Part shown: one piece after another, positions 13,221 through 27,200 of the stretch
Layout: every line of letters starts with the position of its first letter
Position numbering within the stretch: position 1 is the stretch's first letter
Source of the DNA: Cardinalis cardinalis
Taxonomy: Eukaryota > Chordata > Aves > Passeriformes > Cardinalidae
Reading direction: 5' to 3'
DNA length: 64,000 nt
Assembly: GCA_014549065.1 (NCBI GenBank)
Contig: JACDOX010000040.1
Coordinates: forward strand, 1,017,456-1,081,455
Made by a program: the position numbers and the translations under genes
Notes under the pieces: model-generated
Told to the model about the DNA's origin: nothing
The model's input: only the letters and a program-made list of their open reading frames with translations
Databases searched by the model: none

Positions 13221-13331
13221 AATATATGGAAACAGGAAATGCAAGCATTTCAGAGGAATGCCCACTGGAATGTGCAGAACATCAGTCTTGCGTTTTGCCC
13301 CCAGAAGTTCCTCCATCTCCCAAGGCTAAAA
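13221..13331 (+). CDS. ANKS1B: ANKS1B exon C: variable linker after the ankyrin array
   Basis: This 111-nt symmetric exon (phase 1 to phase 1) follows TTAACTTGCAG and is followed by donor GTAAAT (13332). Joined to exon B it reads EYMETGNASISEECPLECAE, then HQSCVLPPEVPPSPKAK, with the final Ser codon split to exon D. It is acidic and Ser/Pro-rich with three cysteines and no fold signature, which fits a disordered linker. The EY-E start and SP-K-KS end match recalled mammalian ANKS1B, while the middle is quite different. That makes this the least conserved exon in the window. The in-frame read-through to 13441 is intron. Confidence 0.92.
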
Positions 13332-16300
13332 GTAAATACGTGTACTCTGTGAATGCAAAAGCTGCACTGAATTCCTCTATAATATTAACATTCCTACAAA
13401 CTTACAAAGTGGAAAAAAAATTAAGAATGTTATTGATATAAAGTATGTTGGTTTTTTCTACCATGAATCACCTATCTTGACTACATACACTGTAATCCAT
13501 GTCATATAGAAAAGCAAGGAACTGTATTCTCAGAAAGGACATGTCACTAATGGATTACAATGTACTGCATTGTTTGATCTTAAATATTTTTTATTTTTCT
13601 GACCTTACTCATTGNATAATCAAGTAAAACAAAAATACCAAATGTTTAAATACTCCGCAGATATCATTTGCATTTGGGTTAAAAATTTGATTTACTTNAT
13701 CTTCCCCAATGAGTGCATCTACCAATTGTTTCACATTTGGAAACCTCCTTCTAAGGTCACAGACATACTGCTCTTCCATTTGTCTTCTAACACAGCTTTC
13801 ATACACTGTAGCAGTCACCTGTGTGCATGTGCTTTCTTTTTATGTTCTGATTCACCATTTCCACACCACATCCCCTAAAACAGGGCAGGTCCTGAGTGTG
13901 GTCTTTTTCATGAAAGTCATCTTCCTGTAGAACCAAACCTGACTTCTGCCTTCAGTAATTATCCAGAGTGAGTGTAATTGACTGTTGGCAAATAACTGAG
14001 CCTGTCCTTTGTTTTGTTGCGTGAGTTGTGGTGTTATTTTGCTTAGTAGTGATTTTTTGTGTTTGTTGGGGTTGTTTGTTGGGTTTTTTGGTCTTTTTTT
14101 AACNTTTTTTTTTTCTTTAACANGTTCACTGGGAGAATTTTTATTCATGAGAGAATGAAGCTNCCTGATGCATGTCAGGTTATGATCTTCATGGTAATAG
14201 TGAACAAATGCTGTAGTTCCAATAATATTTCCCATTGGGGTACTTAACACATATGTGNTGTGTGAAGATAAATAGTTCCTTTGAGATTAGCAGGATTGTG
14301 AAGCCAACTGTGCAATAGAAGTGTCTGTCCTGAAATTAGGAACAAATATTTTTAAATTATGTTTTACTTTTTAACAAGAAGGTCATGATCTCACATTCCT
14401 TATTTCCTTTTACCAAGGTATATATAATGTAAAACATGCTAGGTGACTTTTGCTTGTCTATTCTGTACTCTGATACTAAAGGAGAGAAATAGTATTTGAT
14501 CATGCTTCCCATCCATCTGTCTGCCATTCACTGACAATCTAATTTCAGATAATTTAAACCAACTTTGGAGGAGAGATAGCAGTATCAATTACCTTTCTGT
14601 GACTTTCATGAAAATAGGGAGCTGGATAGAGGCAAAAAACCCTAATTAGTACCTGCCCCAAAAGAAATAGGCAAAATCTGTCTTTTATGTATTCTGGCTG
14701 CNATCAGCCAGTCAACTAGTGCACTCTCACTCAGGTCATTCCAGTTTTGTCACACAGAACTCATTCTTGCCCAGTAAGAAATACTGCAGGCCATATGTGG
14801 GAGAATGTGGGACTGGGCACATGAACGTAGTTCTGTAGGAAGCAGTAATTCTTGTTCTTTTTTAAAAAAAACACTGTATCATTATTTTGGAATAGTTTTT
14901 AACATTTAGGTATTTTACTTCCAATTTTTAGTTATAATAATTAATCTGGAANAATTTCAATTTACCAATTTATAGGCAGAATATAAATAAACCCAGTTAT
15001 AATCTTGCTTAATTTACAAGTTTTGTGCAAAGNTGCCATTGACTAAGAGTAGAAAGATTAAATGCTTTTAATTAACAACTTCTAGTGTTGTCTCTGAAAA
15101 TTTTGGTAATAACTGGCCATGGTTATACTTTAAATATATTTTTGAGTATTTGTGTTTCCTTAGCATAGCAAACAGCAACTATGAAAAAATTGAAACAAAC
15201 AGAGCTCTAGAACAAGCAGGTACAGTTTTATTGTGGATTCTGTAGTTATGTGAATGTACTTCAGTGTGGTTTATGTATGCTGAGCTTAATATGCTCACTC
15301 TGTTTTTCCTTTTCAGCATTTTATTTCCAAAGATGGAGTAACATGGAAGCATCTGTATTTTATCAAGTCTAACCACTGCAGTTTTCACCATATGCCTGTT
15401 GTAAACTCAGTTTAAAAAAGCGATTTCTTACTTCCTCCTGGAAACTCTTGGCCTTTTTCATTTTTCATTGCTATTACTAAAGGTAGCTGTGTAACACACA
15501 CAGAGTACATAATCAGAACCCAATGTGATTGATCATAATGAGTAGCTTTTCCATCTGGGGAGGCCTTGCTGCTGCCAGTGAATTATTTGCAGAATGGTTA
15601 GCACTCAGTGTGATTCTAGTACTTATTACTACTGCNATTTCCAATAGTGATCCTCAGTATAGACATAGAAAGCCTATTGTCTTACTGTTGTGGTAGATTT
15701 CTTTAGTTAAGAAATCTGATAAATTAAGGAGAAGACATGAAACAGTGCAGGTGTGCTAAATGTGGGCTTCTGATAGACTGCTCNAAGAAGACATGTTTTA
15801 AGCATGTGGGGTTTGCCCAGTATATTCTTCCACCATTTCCTTTAACCCTGGGAGAGTGAGCAAGAATTATTCATAAAACATAGCTGCTTTGATGGGGGAG
15901 ACATGCATTCTTAGTCACTCACAATTTACAGAGCTTATGTGGTGTATTAATTAATTACAGCAGCAAACATTAACCTGATGCAGAGTATGGGATATTGACT
16001 TTCTATGTTTGTAGAAACTTTCCTGGATTAATTTTACATTCTTGGATAGTTGCTTTTTCTATAAATTTTCAGGATTAGAAAACATAAAAAGGGTAAGTAT
16101 ATATTCATCCTAATTAAATGCAAGGTATAGGGCAATGCAGAAGTATGTAGATTGCCTCAAGCAAATTCCCAGCCTGGAATAAGATGCCATTATTTTTGAG
16201 CAGAGAATGGTGTATGAAGATCATTGTTTAGAAGATAAGGTATGGAAAGTAACAGATAATAAAGTTTAAAGAATGTGCATTTCCTTTTTAGGCATAAATT

Positions 16301-16346
16301 ACCCTGGTATTCTAATTAATGACTAATGGTGTGTCTGTTTTTAAAG
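13332..16346 (+). other. ANKS1B: ANKS1B intron C-D (3.0 kb)
   Basis: This intron starts GTAAAT and ends TTTTTAAAG (to 16346), a usable AG after a short T-rich tract. The content is AT-rich with T-rich low complexity near 14040-14125. No repeat family or RNA gene is recognised. Open frames at 13609-14250 on both strands overlap T-rich sequence and contain several undetermined bases, so they are not credible genes. Confidence 0.82.
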
Positions 16347-16522
16347 GTGAAGCTGTGACTGGAGAATTATCAAAGCTCTTAGATGAAATCAAATTGTGCC
16401 AAGAAAAGGAATACTCTTTTGAAGATCTGTCTCATACNCTATCAGACCATTATCTGGAAAATTTTAGTAAAGTATCAGAGGAAGATCTTATGACCAGTGG
16501 AAGCCAAACCAAGCTTAATGTA
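16347..16522 (+). CDS. ANKS1B: ANKS1B exon D: conserved linker segment
   Basis: This 176-nt exon enters in phase 1 (A from exon C plus GT gives Ser) and leaves in phase 0. The donor is GTAAGT at 16523, a near-consensus site. The peptide runs EAVTGELSKLLDEIKLCQEK, EYSFEDLSHTLSDHYLENFS, KVSEEDLMTSGSQTKLNV. The TGELSKLLDEIKLCQEK block is a recalled ANKS1B signature and is likely a short amphipathic helix. One undetermined base (16438) falls in the third position of a Thr codon and does not alter the residue. The last residues (TKLNV) seem longer than the recalled mammalian ending after GSQ, which may reflect a slightly shifted donor. Confidence 0.95.
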
Positions 16523-19500
16523 GTAAGTAACATGGGATACAAGGACAATGTATTCAGTTAAATCCGATTTATTTATAGCACATTCAAGAAAGAAATAATA
16601 AAAGAGTGAGAATAGTACAAGGTTAACATTATAATAAAAAAATATAACATGTGCTTCTTACAGATTTAGAATGTAATGTTCATTTCTCAAAGGTATTGCT
16701 TACCACACCTCAGAATGGCTTTTTATGTCACCACTAATTCAGGTTACTTGTTTTCAGCATGGCGAGGGCAAGGAAGGGGATTTTTTTGTGAAATCAGTGG
16801 AGATCAGTATGTTCAATACTGAATACTAAATGTTAACAGAATCTGATCGGATATGCCCCCAAAAGAACCAGCTAAACATCCTCAGTTATTTTTCTTCTAT
16901 ATTTTATTACTATATAGCTTTCATGGTAGCCTAATGGTATTGAAGATTGAATCTCTAATACAGATAATTGTGGTTGTGATGCTTCAGTGATTTCCAAATA
17001 TGGCTGAAGATAACTTCATTGCTACTAATATNATGAATAAAGTACTCTAGGATTCATTTTTTCTTTACTGTAACAAGGCTTTTTTTTTTTTTACTGAATT
17101 CTCTTCCTCAGTAGGTTTCCTGGTTTTAGCTGGTTTAGGCTGAAACTTAAATTGTGACACTAAATAAATGTGATTGCCCAGGGAATAAAGCACAGAACAA
17201 AGGAAAAATGCTAAGTTCTAAATTTCAGTTAACGTTTTTTGTAAGTTAAGAAAAATTATGCTCACTTGTGTGAGGAAGACCATGGCAAGTTAAAGATTTC
17301 CATATTTTGCAGGATTTATTATGACATATGTAGACAAAATAAGATTTACAAAGATGCGTAGCTACCCTGAAATAGAATAGATACTTTTGTAAAGCCCTTC
17401 TAGATNTTTGGATGTTTAGATACATAAGTCATATTGAACTCAATTTGAACAAGATACTAATCCCATTTAATTATTTTTAGACACTTGTCTAGTGTCTCTC
17501 TGAATTTAGGTGCTAACTGCTATTTAAATCTTCTCAGCTGCNGTTTTGCAGAAAATGTATTCCATATAAATCTGTCTGCTCAGGCCTAAATGAAGTACAA
17601 TATGAATAGAAAGTATTCAGACNCTAAATCTGTAATTTCTGTGACAGGGAAATATAAAGGTAAGTTAGGCAATATGTTTTCTAGATATTTCATATATTTT
17701 GAATTGAGCTAGATGTGGAAACAAATCTTCAAAATTGGGAAATGTTTGAAACATTTTATGGTGCTTTNCTGCTGGAGCATCCAGCTTATCTTTTAGAGAA
17801 AACTGAAGTCAAGNTGATGGGTATGCACTCCCAACATGAAGTTAGGATGGAGGGCAGAATATGTTTCCCCCTGCAGTAAACCTAGCTATACCAATCTGTG
17901 TGGAGAGGACTCTTTGCTGTGATNTGAGATTTTCCTGTTTGTTCTAAAGCAGCCATTTCATTTTTTAATGTATTTTAGAGTTATTCAGTCTGTTCAGTTG
18001 CTACCTGGCTACCTTGCNTAAAAAAAAATGCAAGTTGCTTCCATTTTTGATACATCTTTTAATTTTGGGCAGGTATTGCCTTCCCTTTGTGTTTAGACTC
18101 CCTGGGTGATATGAAAATCAACATGCTCTGTAAGGGGCCATGAAAGAGTAACTGGGAAGAAGCACTAAAGTGAGGAGATATGTTTAGCTCTGAAAATGAT
18201 TGCAAAGGTGAATGCTGCCAAACTGCTCTGGGGGCAGGACCAGCAAATGTAGTCAAGGAAGATGTGCGACAGTACAGTGATGATTGAAGAAACTTAAATG
18301 AATATTTATGTATAAGAACATGAAGATACNGGGAGAAAGAAGTGAAGATGTATATATATGTGGAGAGTCAGAAATAGATTCCTTGGATATGTATTAAAGA
18401 AGAGAGATTCTTGCAGCTTTTTCTGACTTAAGTTTTCTCCTCCATGCAAAGCTTCTGTAAGAATCTCAGTAGGTTAAGTTGGTTCTTATCTGTTGTTTGC
18501 ATTTATTCACCTCACATTTGCCTCTACTGCACATACCAAGACCCTTTGAAAGTATGGGCAGCGCAGGACTCCCTAATGGAGTCTGTCTGGAGCACAGACT
18601 CTTTCTGCCCGCTGGACTGAGTGTTGCCTTTTTCGGTTACCAGCTCCAACAGAGGGCTGGAACCACCTGGTGTGCTTCCACGAAGGAGCAGTTACTTCAG
18701 GTTCATACCAGCAGATTTTTCCTAACTTTCTTTGCTGGCTGTGCTGGCATNAGCTCTGAAGAGGTGTAGAAGTTAGCTCCCCGTTGATAATGTGTTAGGT
18801 GGTTCCATTTCCTGAACTAATGTCGATTCCAGAGACGATGACTGTTGAAGGCTTTTCAACTTCATGTAGTTCAGCAGTCTGAAAAGTTTCCAAATCCCAA
18901 GTTATGCCACTTTGTGACCCTTAGGGAGATTCTGCGAAGGCACTGGCTGCTTGGAGACATCTGAATTTTTTGCATCATGCTATTGTTCAGAGAAATAGGG
19001 AGCCAAGACTGGATAATTTCTGATTTGAATAGTAACTTGTGGATCATGAAGTTAGGAAGCTGGAGCAAGCAGCATCATAGCCACCTCCTGAGGATAGCAT
19101 AGGCTTGGGAAAGAGAAGGCAAAGGAAGCAGAGTGTATTTCAAAGCATTTCTTTTAACAATTGGCTCTTTTCAGGAGGGCCAAAACTGCTGTGACTAAAT
19201 GAGGTTATGGTTGATTTGGGACTGCAGAAAGGAGTGTGTGTCTACCCAGAATGCACAGCCTGGAATTCTCTCCTGAATTTTAACTGCCAACCTCTTTTGT
19301 TTGAAACAGTGGGGCTCACAGTTTTTGTTTAGTGTAAGGGTAGTGTGAATGCCTGCTTTTTAATACAATAACTTGACAGTAGAGGCTTCATCTGGAAAAG
19401 TGGTGCTCAATTCTGTCCATGGCACGGGTGAGTTTCAACATTGGTTTTACAGTCTTCCGGATAAAGTATGGATCATCAGGCTGTGATCCCTTCTAGTATT

Positions 19501-21225
19501 GTTTCTGCATTGTACAGCNGCTGGAAAAATACCAGTGCAATCTGGAGAGCAGGACTTTGGGTGCCTTGTTCACAGGCTCATTCTCTTCTTTTTCTGGTCT
19601 TAGGCATCTTGCATGGTTTGTTGCTCAGTGATACAGCAATTGTAGAATTCTATAGTTCCTTTGAGAGAAGTGGGTTGGAAGTGTTTTAGATCAAGGTCAG
19701 AATTGAATCCATTCCTCCATTTGCTGTGTTATTAGACAGGTAGTCATCCAGCAATATAACAAATTGTTTTGGAATGTTTGTGGTAAGGAACTACTTCTTT
19801 TCATTTAATTTTGCATTGAAAACAATGTTTTTATTACTTTATATGTTTCTATTGGCCAGATGTGTGATTTGTGAGAAGACATTAAAACCCCAGAGATTTA
19901 TGTGCTTACAGTATTTTCAAGTCAAATAGGAAGCAGAGTTTGCACAGCTCTGAGGTTAGGTGAAAAAAAAAAAAAGACGAAAGGAACTGTTTGGTTTAGT
20001 CTTCCGAGTTCCAAATGACTAATCAACTTTGACTCTTAAATTTCCTTGGGACATGCAGGACCTGACTAGGAAGATTGATGGTGAGGATCTTGAGGACTAG
20101 AAGACGTAATGTCTGAGAGAGGGAGAGTACAATGGAGCAGTAAGTAGAAGTAAGGATGGTAACAGTAGACCCATAATGTAGACACGAATAGGAACAGATC
20201 TGGAGATGAGTGAAAATGTCCCCACAGGATGCTTCCCGTCCAAAAGTTGAAAGGGGAACTGTGACAGAGGAACAGATTGTTTNAGCTTTCTGAATTGGAG
20301 GGAATGATTAATGAAGAGGGAGGAAAAGACTGAATGCTAACAGCAGAAAGTCAGATGAGAGTAAGTTATTGTTATCTTTCAATTTGAAGAGTGTGTTATT
20401 GAGGATAAACTAAAGGAAGTCAAAGCTGCACTGGAAATGTCATAATATNAAGGCTTTCTTTTGCTGCTCTGGCTGTGTTTTGTGTGCTGTTGTGCAGATA
20501 TTAATGCCATGTTTCCTAGTCTGCCTTTAGCAGGCATTAAAACATGTACATTACAATACAGCAATGCAATGAGCCCCTGTTCATTGTCTCCACAAAATTA
20601 AAGGACAGATTGAGCACAGTTTTGCAATTCTACTTCAGGGAGAGCTCCAAAACATGTTCATACAGCTATGCATCATTTTAGTTGCAATTCCTAGTATTTT
20701 TTAATGACTTGTATGCTGGGTGGAGTTGATGGTCAAGTCATAGATTTGTGCCTCCAGTTCCTGTCTTTGTTTTTCCCATTTTGGTCATTGTGACTTAAAT
20801 GTAATTTTTAGTTGACCTATGTATGAAAAGACATGGAAAGCCCTCACTGGTGCTGCACAGGCAAGCTTGGGAAGTTTTATACTTGTGTTTTGCTCAGTGC
20901 TGACATATTACAGTTTTTCTATGTTCCCTAGATAAAAAAATCTCAAAAAAAATAGAATTTGATTGTTCAGCGAGTCAGAAAAGCAATTGTGCTTCAAAAC
21001 ATATTTCAGAAAACATGAGGTGGAAAAAAAAATATAGAAAAGTCCTTGATTTTTATCACAGTTCATTTGAAAAGGTGTTTCCTTTTCAAGCTGAATTAAG
21101 TGCGATTGCAGTTTCAGATTTGGGGTTTTTTTAAGTATAATTTAAAAAAAATATTTATTTTCCAATAGATGGCAGTCTGGTTCAGTAATTTCAAGAACAA
21201 AAGCAACCATCTTATATAAGTTTTC

Positions 21226-21269
21226 CAACGTTTTTCGTTGCTGTGTTAAAATTGTGCGTTTTAACACAG
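21226..21269. repeat. Two adjacent perfect hairpins
   Basis: CAACG (21226-21230) pairs with CGTTG (21236-21240) across a TTTTT loop. Directly abutting is CTGTGTTAAAA (21241-21251), pairing with TTTTAACACAG (21259-21269) across a 7-nt loop. Both stems are perfect. No known RNA family is recognised and the stems are too short for a typical microRNA precursor. It is recorded as a structural motif only. Confidence 0.6.
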
Positions 21270-24200
21270 TTGATAGTCCAAACTACTTCAAAATTAACGC
21301 CTTAAATTCCTCTAGGAGAAAAAGGTATGGAACATCATGACATACATTTAAATTACAAACTACAACATCAGGACTAAATTTAGAAGTGTATCGTGGAAAA
21401 GAGGTTACACACCAAGTGTGCATTCAAATGATCTGTGTGAATTGAANAGCAAGCAAAAAAATTTAAATAGGTATAATGTACAAAGCAGGGATCCCGAAAA
21501 ATTAAGTGTGTCAGGAAAATAACCAAAAAGATTGTCGAAGTGTGTATTGTGAAAATCCTGAGCACCCACAAGAAAATTGCTTTAGATTCCTCTGTCTNTG
21601 GCGTTCTAAGATCATTACCAGTTTCCTGTCAGGTGTGAGATTCCTGTGTATGTATTCATGTCAGGACTAAGAATTCTAATTGCATTATTAAACCCAGGNA
21701 TGCACCAGCTGTATTGCAATGTATTTGCACATTTTGTTCTTTAAAAAAATAATATCAGAAAATAAAAATATGGGCTTTTTGTACATGTAAGAAATTCCCA
21801 TGGATTTCAAAGAATATTTGACTTTTTACTTGCTTTGGACAACCTGTGACTGCAAAACAAAAAGTAGAGATTAAGAACTTCTCCACTTGCCTGTGTGTGT
21901 AAATATACATTTGCTAGATGTACATGTTGGATACAATACATCTCAGACTTTTTCTTAATAAACTTGATGTTTTATTTGAAAAATATTTTCCTAAAAGTCT
22001 CTCTTAAAAAGTCTTCATCTTACTCTGTATTCAAAACTTTATTTCCATCCTTATTTTGAAAAGTGTGGTTTTCTTTTCATGTAGAAACCATAAGTATTCC
22101 ATATTTTTTGAGAACTCCTGAGATTTTTTTTTTGAACTGAAACTAATTTTAAAATGTGCCACTTCAGTAGAACTGAGGCTCCAGATTGAAGTATATTCTT
22201 CAGAGCAGTCTCTTTAATNTTTTGTAGTAGGTGGTTGCAATGTTTGCTTTTACATTTATGCTGTTGTGTTCAGAAGCATAACAAAAAAAATGTGTTACTG
22301 ATTTTCAAGTGCAAATGCAATATCTTACTGTCTTTGGATTTGTGACATGAGTTTAGATTAAAGAAAGAGTTCTTGAGAGTTTTCTGTGTTCTTAAAAGCA
22401 GAGTGTATGTTAAAGGATTTTGCTTAATTNCATGGTATAAATACTGAGGAACTTAAGATGCCCCTAATTTATTTTTTTTTAAACTGAAGATAGTAAAACC
22501 GTGTAGTAACTGCACTACAGAGGGATTTCACAGAAGTGGCAGCAGCATATCTGTTTAAATTTAATGTGGTTATATAATAGATAATAAAGGCTGGCAGCAG
22601 TAATTTAAATTTAAACATGAGGAAAGGTTCTGTGTAGTCTCAGGGAAAAGATTTGGATTTCATCACAGGCATATAAATGTCAGTTTCTGTCATCCAGAAT
22701 GGGAAGTTGATACTTGTGCATGTTGAGAGAGTGGAAAAAAATATATGTAAAAATATAATAAGATTGCTGAAAAGAGTGATGGTACCTATTCAAAGACACA
22801 ATTTTTACTCTTATGTCATAATATCCATTATATGAGGCTGTATAACAGCAATAAAATTATAATCGTGTCTGGTTTATATCTAAGGAGAGATTCAAAATCA
22901 TATGTGGTTTTGAAAGAAGTTGACTAAAATATTAGAGTGGGTAAAATTTATGCATGGTTTTTCAGAAGTCACTTATTCTGATTAATTTTTTTCTCTAAAG
23001 AAAAGAAAAATTATTTTTTTATAAAAAGCACAGGACTTTTTTATTTCACAAAGTAATTGCTAGAGCTTGTTGAATATTGAAGTAAACTGTTTGGTAGCAT
23101 TATTCAAGAAAACTATTTTGGTTTTTACTTTTAATGTAACATTTAAATAAATAATGGCTGGATTGAAATATAATAGCTAAGAGTGACCAAACATACTCGA
23201 GTAAGATAATTGTTGTCTTGAGCCTTTAAAAACACCACACACTTGCATGCATTATTGAGAGATGGATACAAAATTTCACAGAAAAATGGTGATGAGCAAG
23301 CCAGAAGTATGTGCAGTGACTTACTAATGNGGATACAGTAAAAACACCTTCCAGAACAATTTTGGTTGCTTATTCATTAGGGAATAGTAAGATAATCAGG
23401 CCTGATTGTATGGGGCTTCAAGGACAGAAACAGATAAATTTAAATAATTTAATATAGTAACATTTGGTGAATTTGATAATAAAGCTTCAATGCATTTTGC
23501 AGGTATTCATGATGTAGTTAAAAAGGGAAAAGAATTATATTGAGAGACAGTGTTTGGAAGATTGNTGCTTTACTGAATTCCTTTTTTATGATAGCTTTAG
23601 ATAATTTAGTATTGCCAAATTCTGATGTTGCAAGAATTTTGTATTAAGTTNCTCTTTCACCCAGTTCAGTTGTGAATCCTATTTTGCAAACATATACTGA
23701 CTCTTATTTCTATGGGAANTAAAATATGAAGGCCATCTCTCCCAGGATATGTAAACATAACTTTTTGAGATTCCCTTGTTGGAAAGGTCTACCCACACTC
23801 TGAAGATAAGATTATATAACTTTAAAAATTTATTTTAAAAGCTACCACCTCACTAAAAACCATCTGCTACTCCCAATTTCTAGTGCACACAGTAGTATTT
23901 CNCACTGAGAACTGTTGCTGCTGCTACTTTTTTTCATTAGATATTTATAGGGGGACGTCCAGTACTAAACATCCACTTGGTCAGTGTGGAATTATGTACT
24001 TTCCATAAACTGCTTTACAAAAGGATTTCTAAATTCTGTTTAAACATGAGCTAGTCTTTTACAAAGATTACAAAGAAGCAGAGGGAAACCAACTGGATAC
24101 AAATTTTTTTCCCCCCTCTTTAGCCTACCTAGTGACGGGTAACCTGTGTTCTGTAGCTATTAAAAATATTATGTTCTGTATCTGTAGGTTAGGCTATGCT

Positions 24201-27200
24201 TCAGCACAGTGTTGTGAAAATTTATGTTAGAGGGGTCCTAATAGGAGCTATGTGGAACTCTACATGGAATCATTTGCCTGGTATCATGCTTCACAGCTGA
24301 CTAAATTAGCCTGCGGCTTCCTGCTGCTGTGATTTCGGGTAGAAGGATTGCTAGCCAATCCTCCAGTGAGCTGCACAGACCTACCCTGTGAGAAAGCCAG
24401 TGCTTGTTTAAGAATATAAAATCTCAAAACATGACAACACTTAGTATGATTTAAACTACATGGAGTTAAGTATAACTAGGGGAATGTGCTGGTCAAACCA
24501 CCAGTTCATTTAATCTGCATTAAAAAGTACCTGCTCTTTTTTCCACTAGAATGATTTTCTAGAATATTTAAGCAGTCTGTGCAATTATGTTTATGTGGCA
24601 AATTCCTTGACTATCAGGTACTAGCAGGAAAATAGCTTACAGACAAATGCATCTCTCAGAATGCTGTTATGTGTTTAGCTTGCAGTGGTGAAGCCTAAAG
24701 GTATCTAATCCTTTTGCTCCAGTCTGTCGCATTGTTTACACCATGTAAAACCCTGTATTGCTTTTTTGCAGAATGTGTGCATTTTCTCTTATTGGCTGAG
24801 TTTATGCTTCCATTTATNCTTATATGGTAAAATCTGATAGAGTAGAAAAGAACAAATGCTTTGTGCACACCCTTNATAATTTGCAATATTTCAGGCTTCT
24901 TCTTTCTTCAAGCTTTCCTTTTCCTGACTAAGTAATCTTAGCATTTTCTTATTTTGTATGTAAGTCTTTCCATGCTGCNAAGCACTTTCACTTGCCCTGC
25001 TGTGGACCCTTTCATCTCAGCTGAATCTTTTACGTAAGGACCTTGGATATGGGTTTAGAATTTTTTCCATATAAAGTAATTATAATACAAGCTTTTCGGA
25101 TCAAAGAGCTTGTTTGTCTTTTTGGTTATAAAGCTGCGTGTAAATTTGGGGTGCTGTGGCAGTGATTAGTAAAATTTTGTCTGCTCAAAAATTCTGTTTG
25201 ATAGCTAGGTTTTATTAACTTGACTACAGTAGATTTTTTTTACAAGAACAATTTTAGTTCAATACTGAGCACATATGTAGAGTCATCCCTGTTTCATTGT
25301 ACTTAGATGAACACCAAGGATATCTACTAATCTCAGTAGGNTTAGCCAACATCTGAGGGCTCTGTCTGAACTGATCCTGAAATCATCTTCACAATATGAA
25401 ATGTATTTACTTGCATTAAATATCTTTTTTTTTCATGTTACTCAATGCTTTAGAGAACATTCTTTCTCATCTGTGTTTCATGATTTTTTTAACATCCTTG
25501 AGCTGCCTGTGCCATTGTGCCACTGTTGCCAGTGCTGCACAGCAGAACCCCTTCTCTTTCATTCCTTTTGATACCCTCAGGCTCTGTCATCCTGGGAGTA
25601 TTCAGTAGTGTACAACATGATGCCCATACTTAAGCTACAGTCTCCAGATTCATTTGGAACCTTCCAAGAGAGTTTCAGTCACTTCTGGAGAACAGAATGA
25701 GAAGATAATACCATGAGATTTCCACCCAGACAGGTGACTCTTTAATGTTAACATCAATTCTCTGTGATATTATTATAAAACCAAATTGTCAGAACACTAA
25801 GTTATTGGTAACCAGAGGTGCTTCCCTCAAGCACTGACCTTCCTTAGAAGTTTGTCAAAAAAATCTGTCATGGACTCCTGCTGTCCATTTCCCTTGGGTT
25901 TCTCCTGTCCTCAGACTGTTCTCCAGTGTTCCAGTCAGAATCACAATTTCAGATTCTCCTTCACAAGAGAANAAAAAGTTCTTTTCATTTTCCTTGGTCT
26001 TCTCAAAATACAGTTTCTGCCTATGTGATTTAGAGCATCACCGGTAGGAACGCTGATGCTCCAAAGGTGTGTTGGTTTATCACATTTGAGCAATAGAGTA
26101 TGGAGCAATGTACGAGGTCTAGAAGGAATATGATAGACTTTGCTGGCTTTTAGTTACAATCAGATTTTAATTTTTGAAGCATATTTTTTGCTCTCTGGAA
26201 AAATTGCTTTTGGTAGAATATAAGAAGAATGAGCTTAGATGTGTAGATTTGTCATTCACAATCATATGTAGATATTTACCTGAGGAAGAAGATAACTGAG
26301 TTAATAAGGGAAGAAGGAGAACCTATCCTGCAATCTAAACAAAAACCACATTTTTCTATAACATTTTAGCTTTTGATGTTTCTGCATTTTAAGAGATAGG
26401 AATTTCTGTAATAATTTAGAGCTCTTATCAGCAGGTACCAGCTTNTCAGCAGGTACCAATACAGGTTTGATTGCTCTTCATAGTACATAGGGACCTCAGA
26501 ATAAATGAGTGTTTTACCTACACATCAAGTTACAAAGAGTAGAGGGGAAAAAAATGAAGTATGTATATAACACAAGTCAGCAGTGATTTCATGTCTATTC
26601 CATTAGTGTAAGAATTAAGTCATTAAGCTTGGAACTTGCAGTGAAGCCTGATGATCACCATCTGACAGGAAATGCATGAGAAAAGTAAGAACTGTATGNG
26701 TATGTCTCAGTTGTTTTCTGTGGTGAGTGGAACAGCATAATTTTATCCCAACNGTATAGCCAGGAGATGGAGCCTGNTAATCCATTAAAGCCATGTGAAC
26801 TTCTACAGGATCATAAGGGGTGGGGATTAAATGTATGGTTTAACTATATTTGATTCAGTGATTCTTTTGAAGTTGGCTAAGTAGGTACTTTCTTAGAAGC
26901 CATAGTCTCGCTTTCTTTTCTTTGCCTCTTAGTTAGAGGTATACAAATAGTGCTAATAGTAAAGAATGTGCTGTATTTCACAGGGCAAAATGACCACCCA
27001 TGACAAGCTAATACAAAATAATGCCCTCCTTACAAATTGTTTAGTAGCTGAAATTAGAGCATTGGGCAGTTTGTTTGGACTACTTGTTTCATTTCATTTT
27101 TATTCTATCCTAATGACTACCAGCAGATTTGTTTTATAATAGGCATATAAAATAAATTCAGTATTTTTGTCCTTAAGTCTTAAAAGTTGACCATTCATAA

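Noticed and set aside
13852..14250. 132-codon open frame on the - strand
   Set aside because: It is driven by A/T-rich low-complexity sequence (Lys/Asn-rich) and crosses several Ns; no family similarity.
18479..18769. 96-codon + strand open frame in a slightly GC-richer stretch
   Set aside because: I considered a lost exon or retroviral fragment, but no protein motif is recognisable and there are no matching splice signals in phase with exons D and E.
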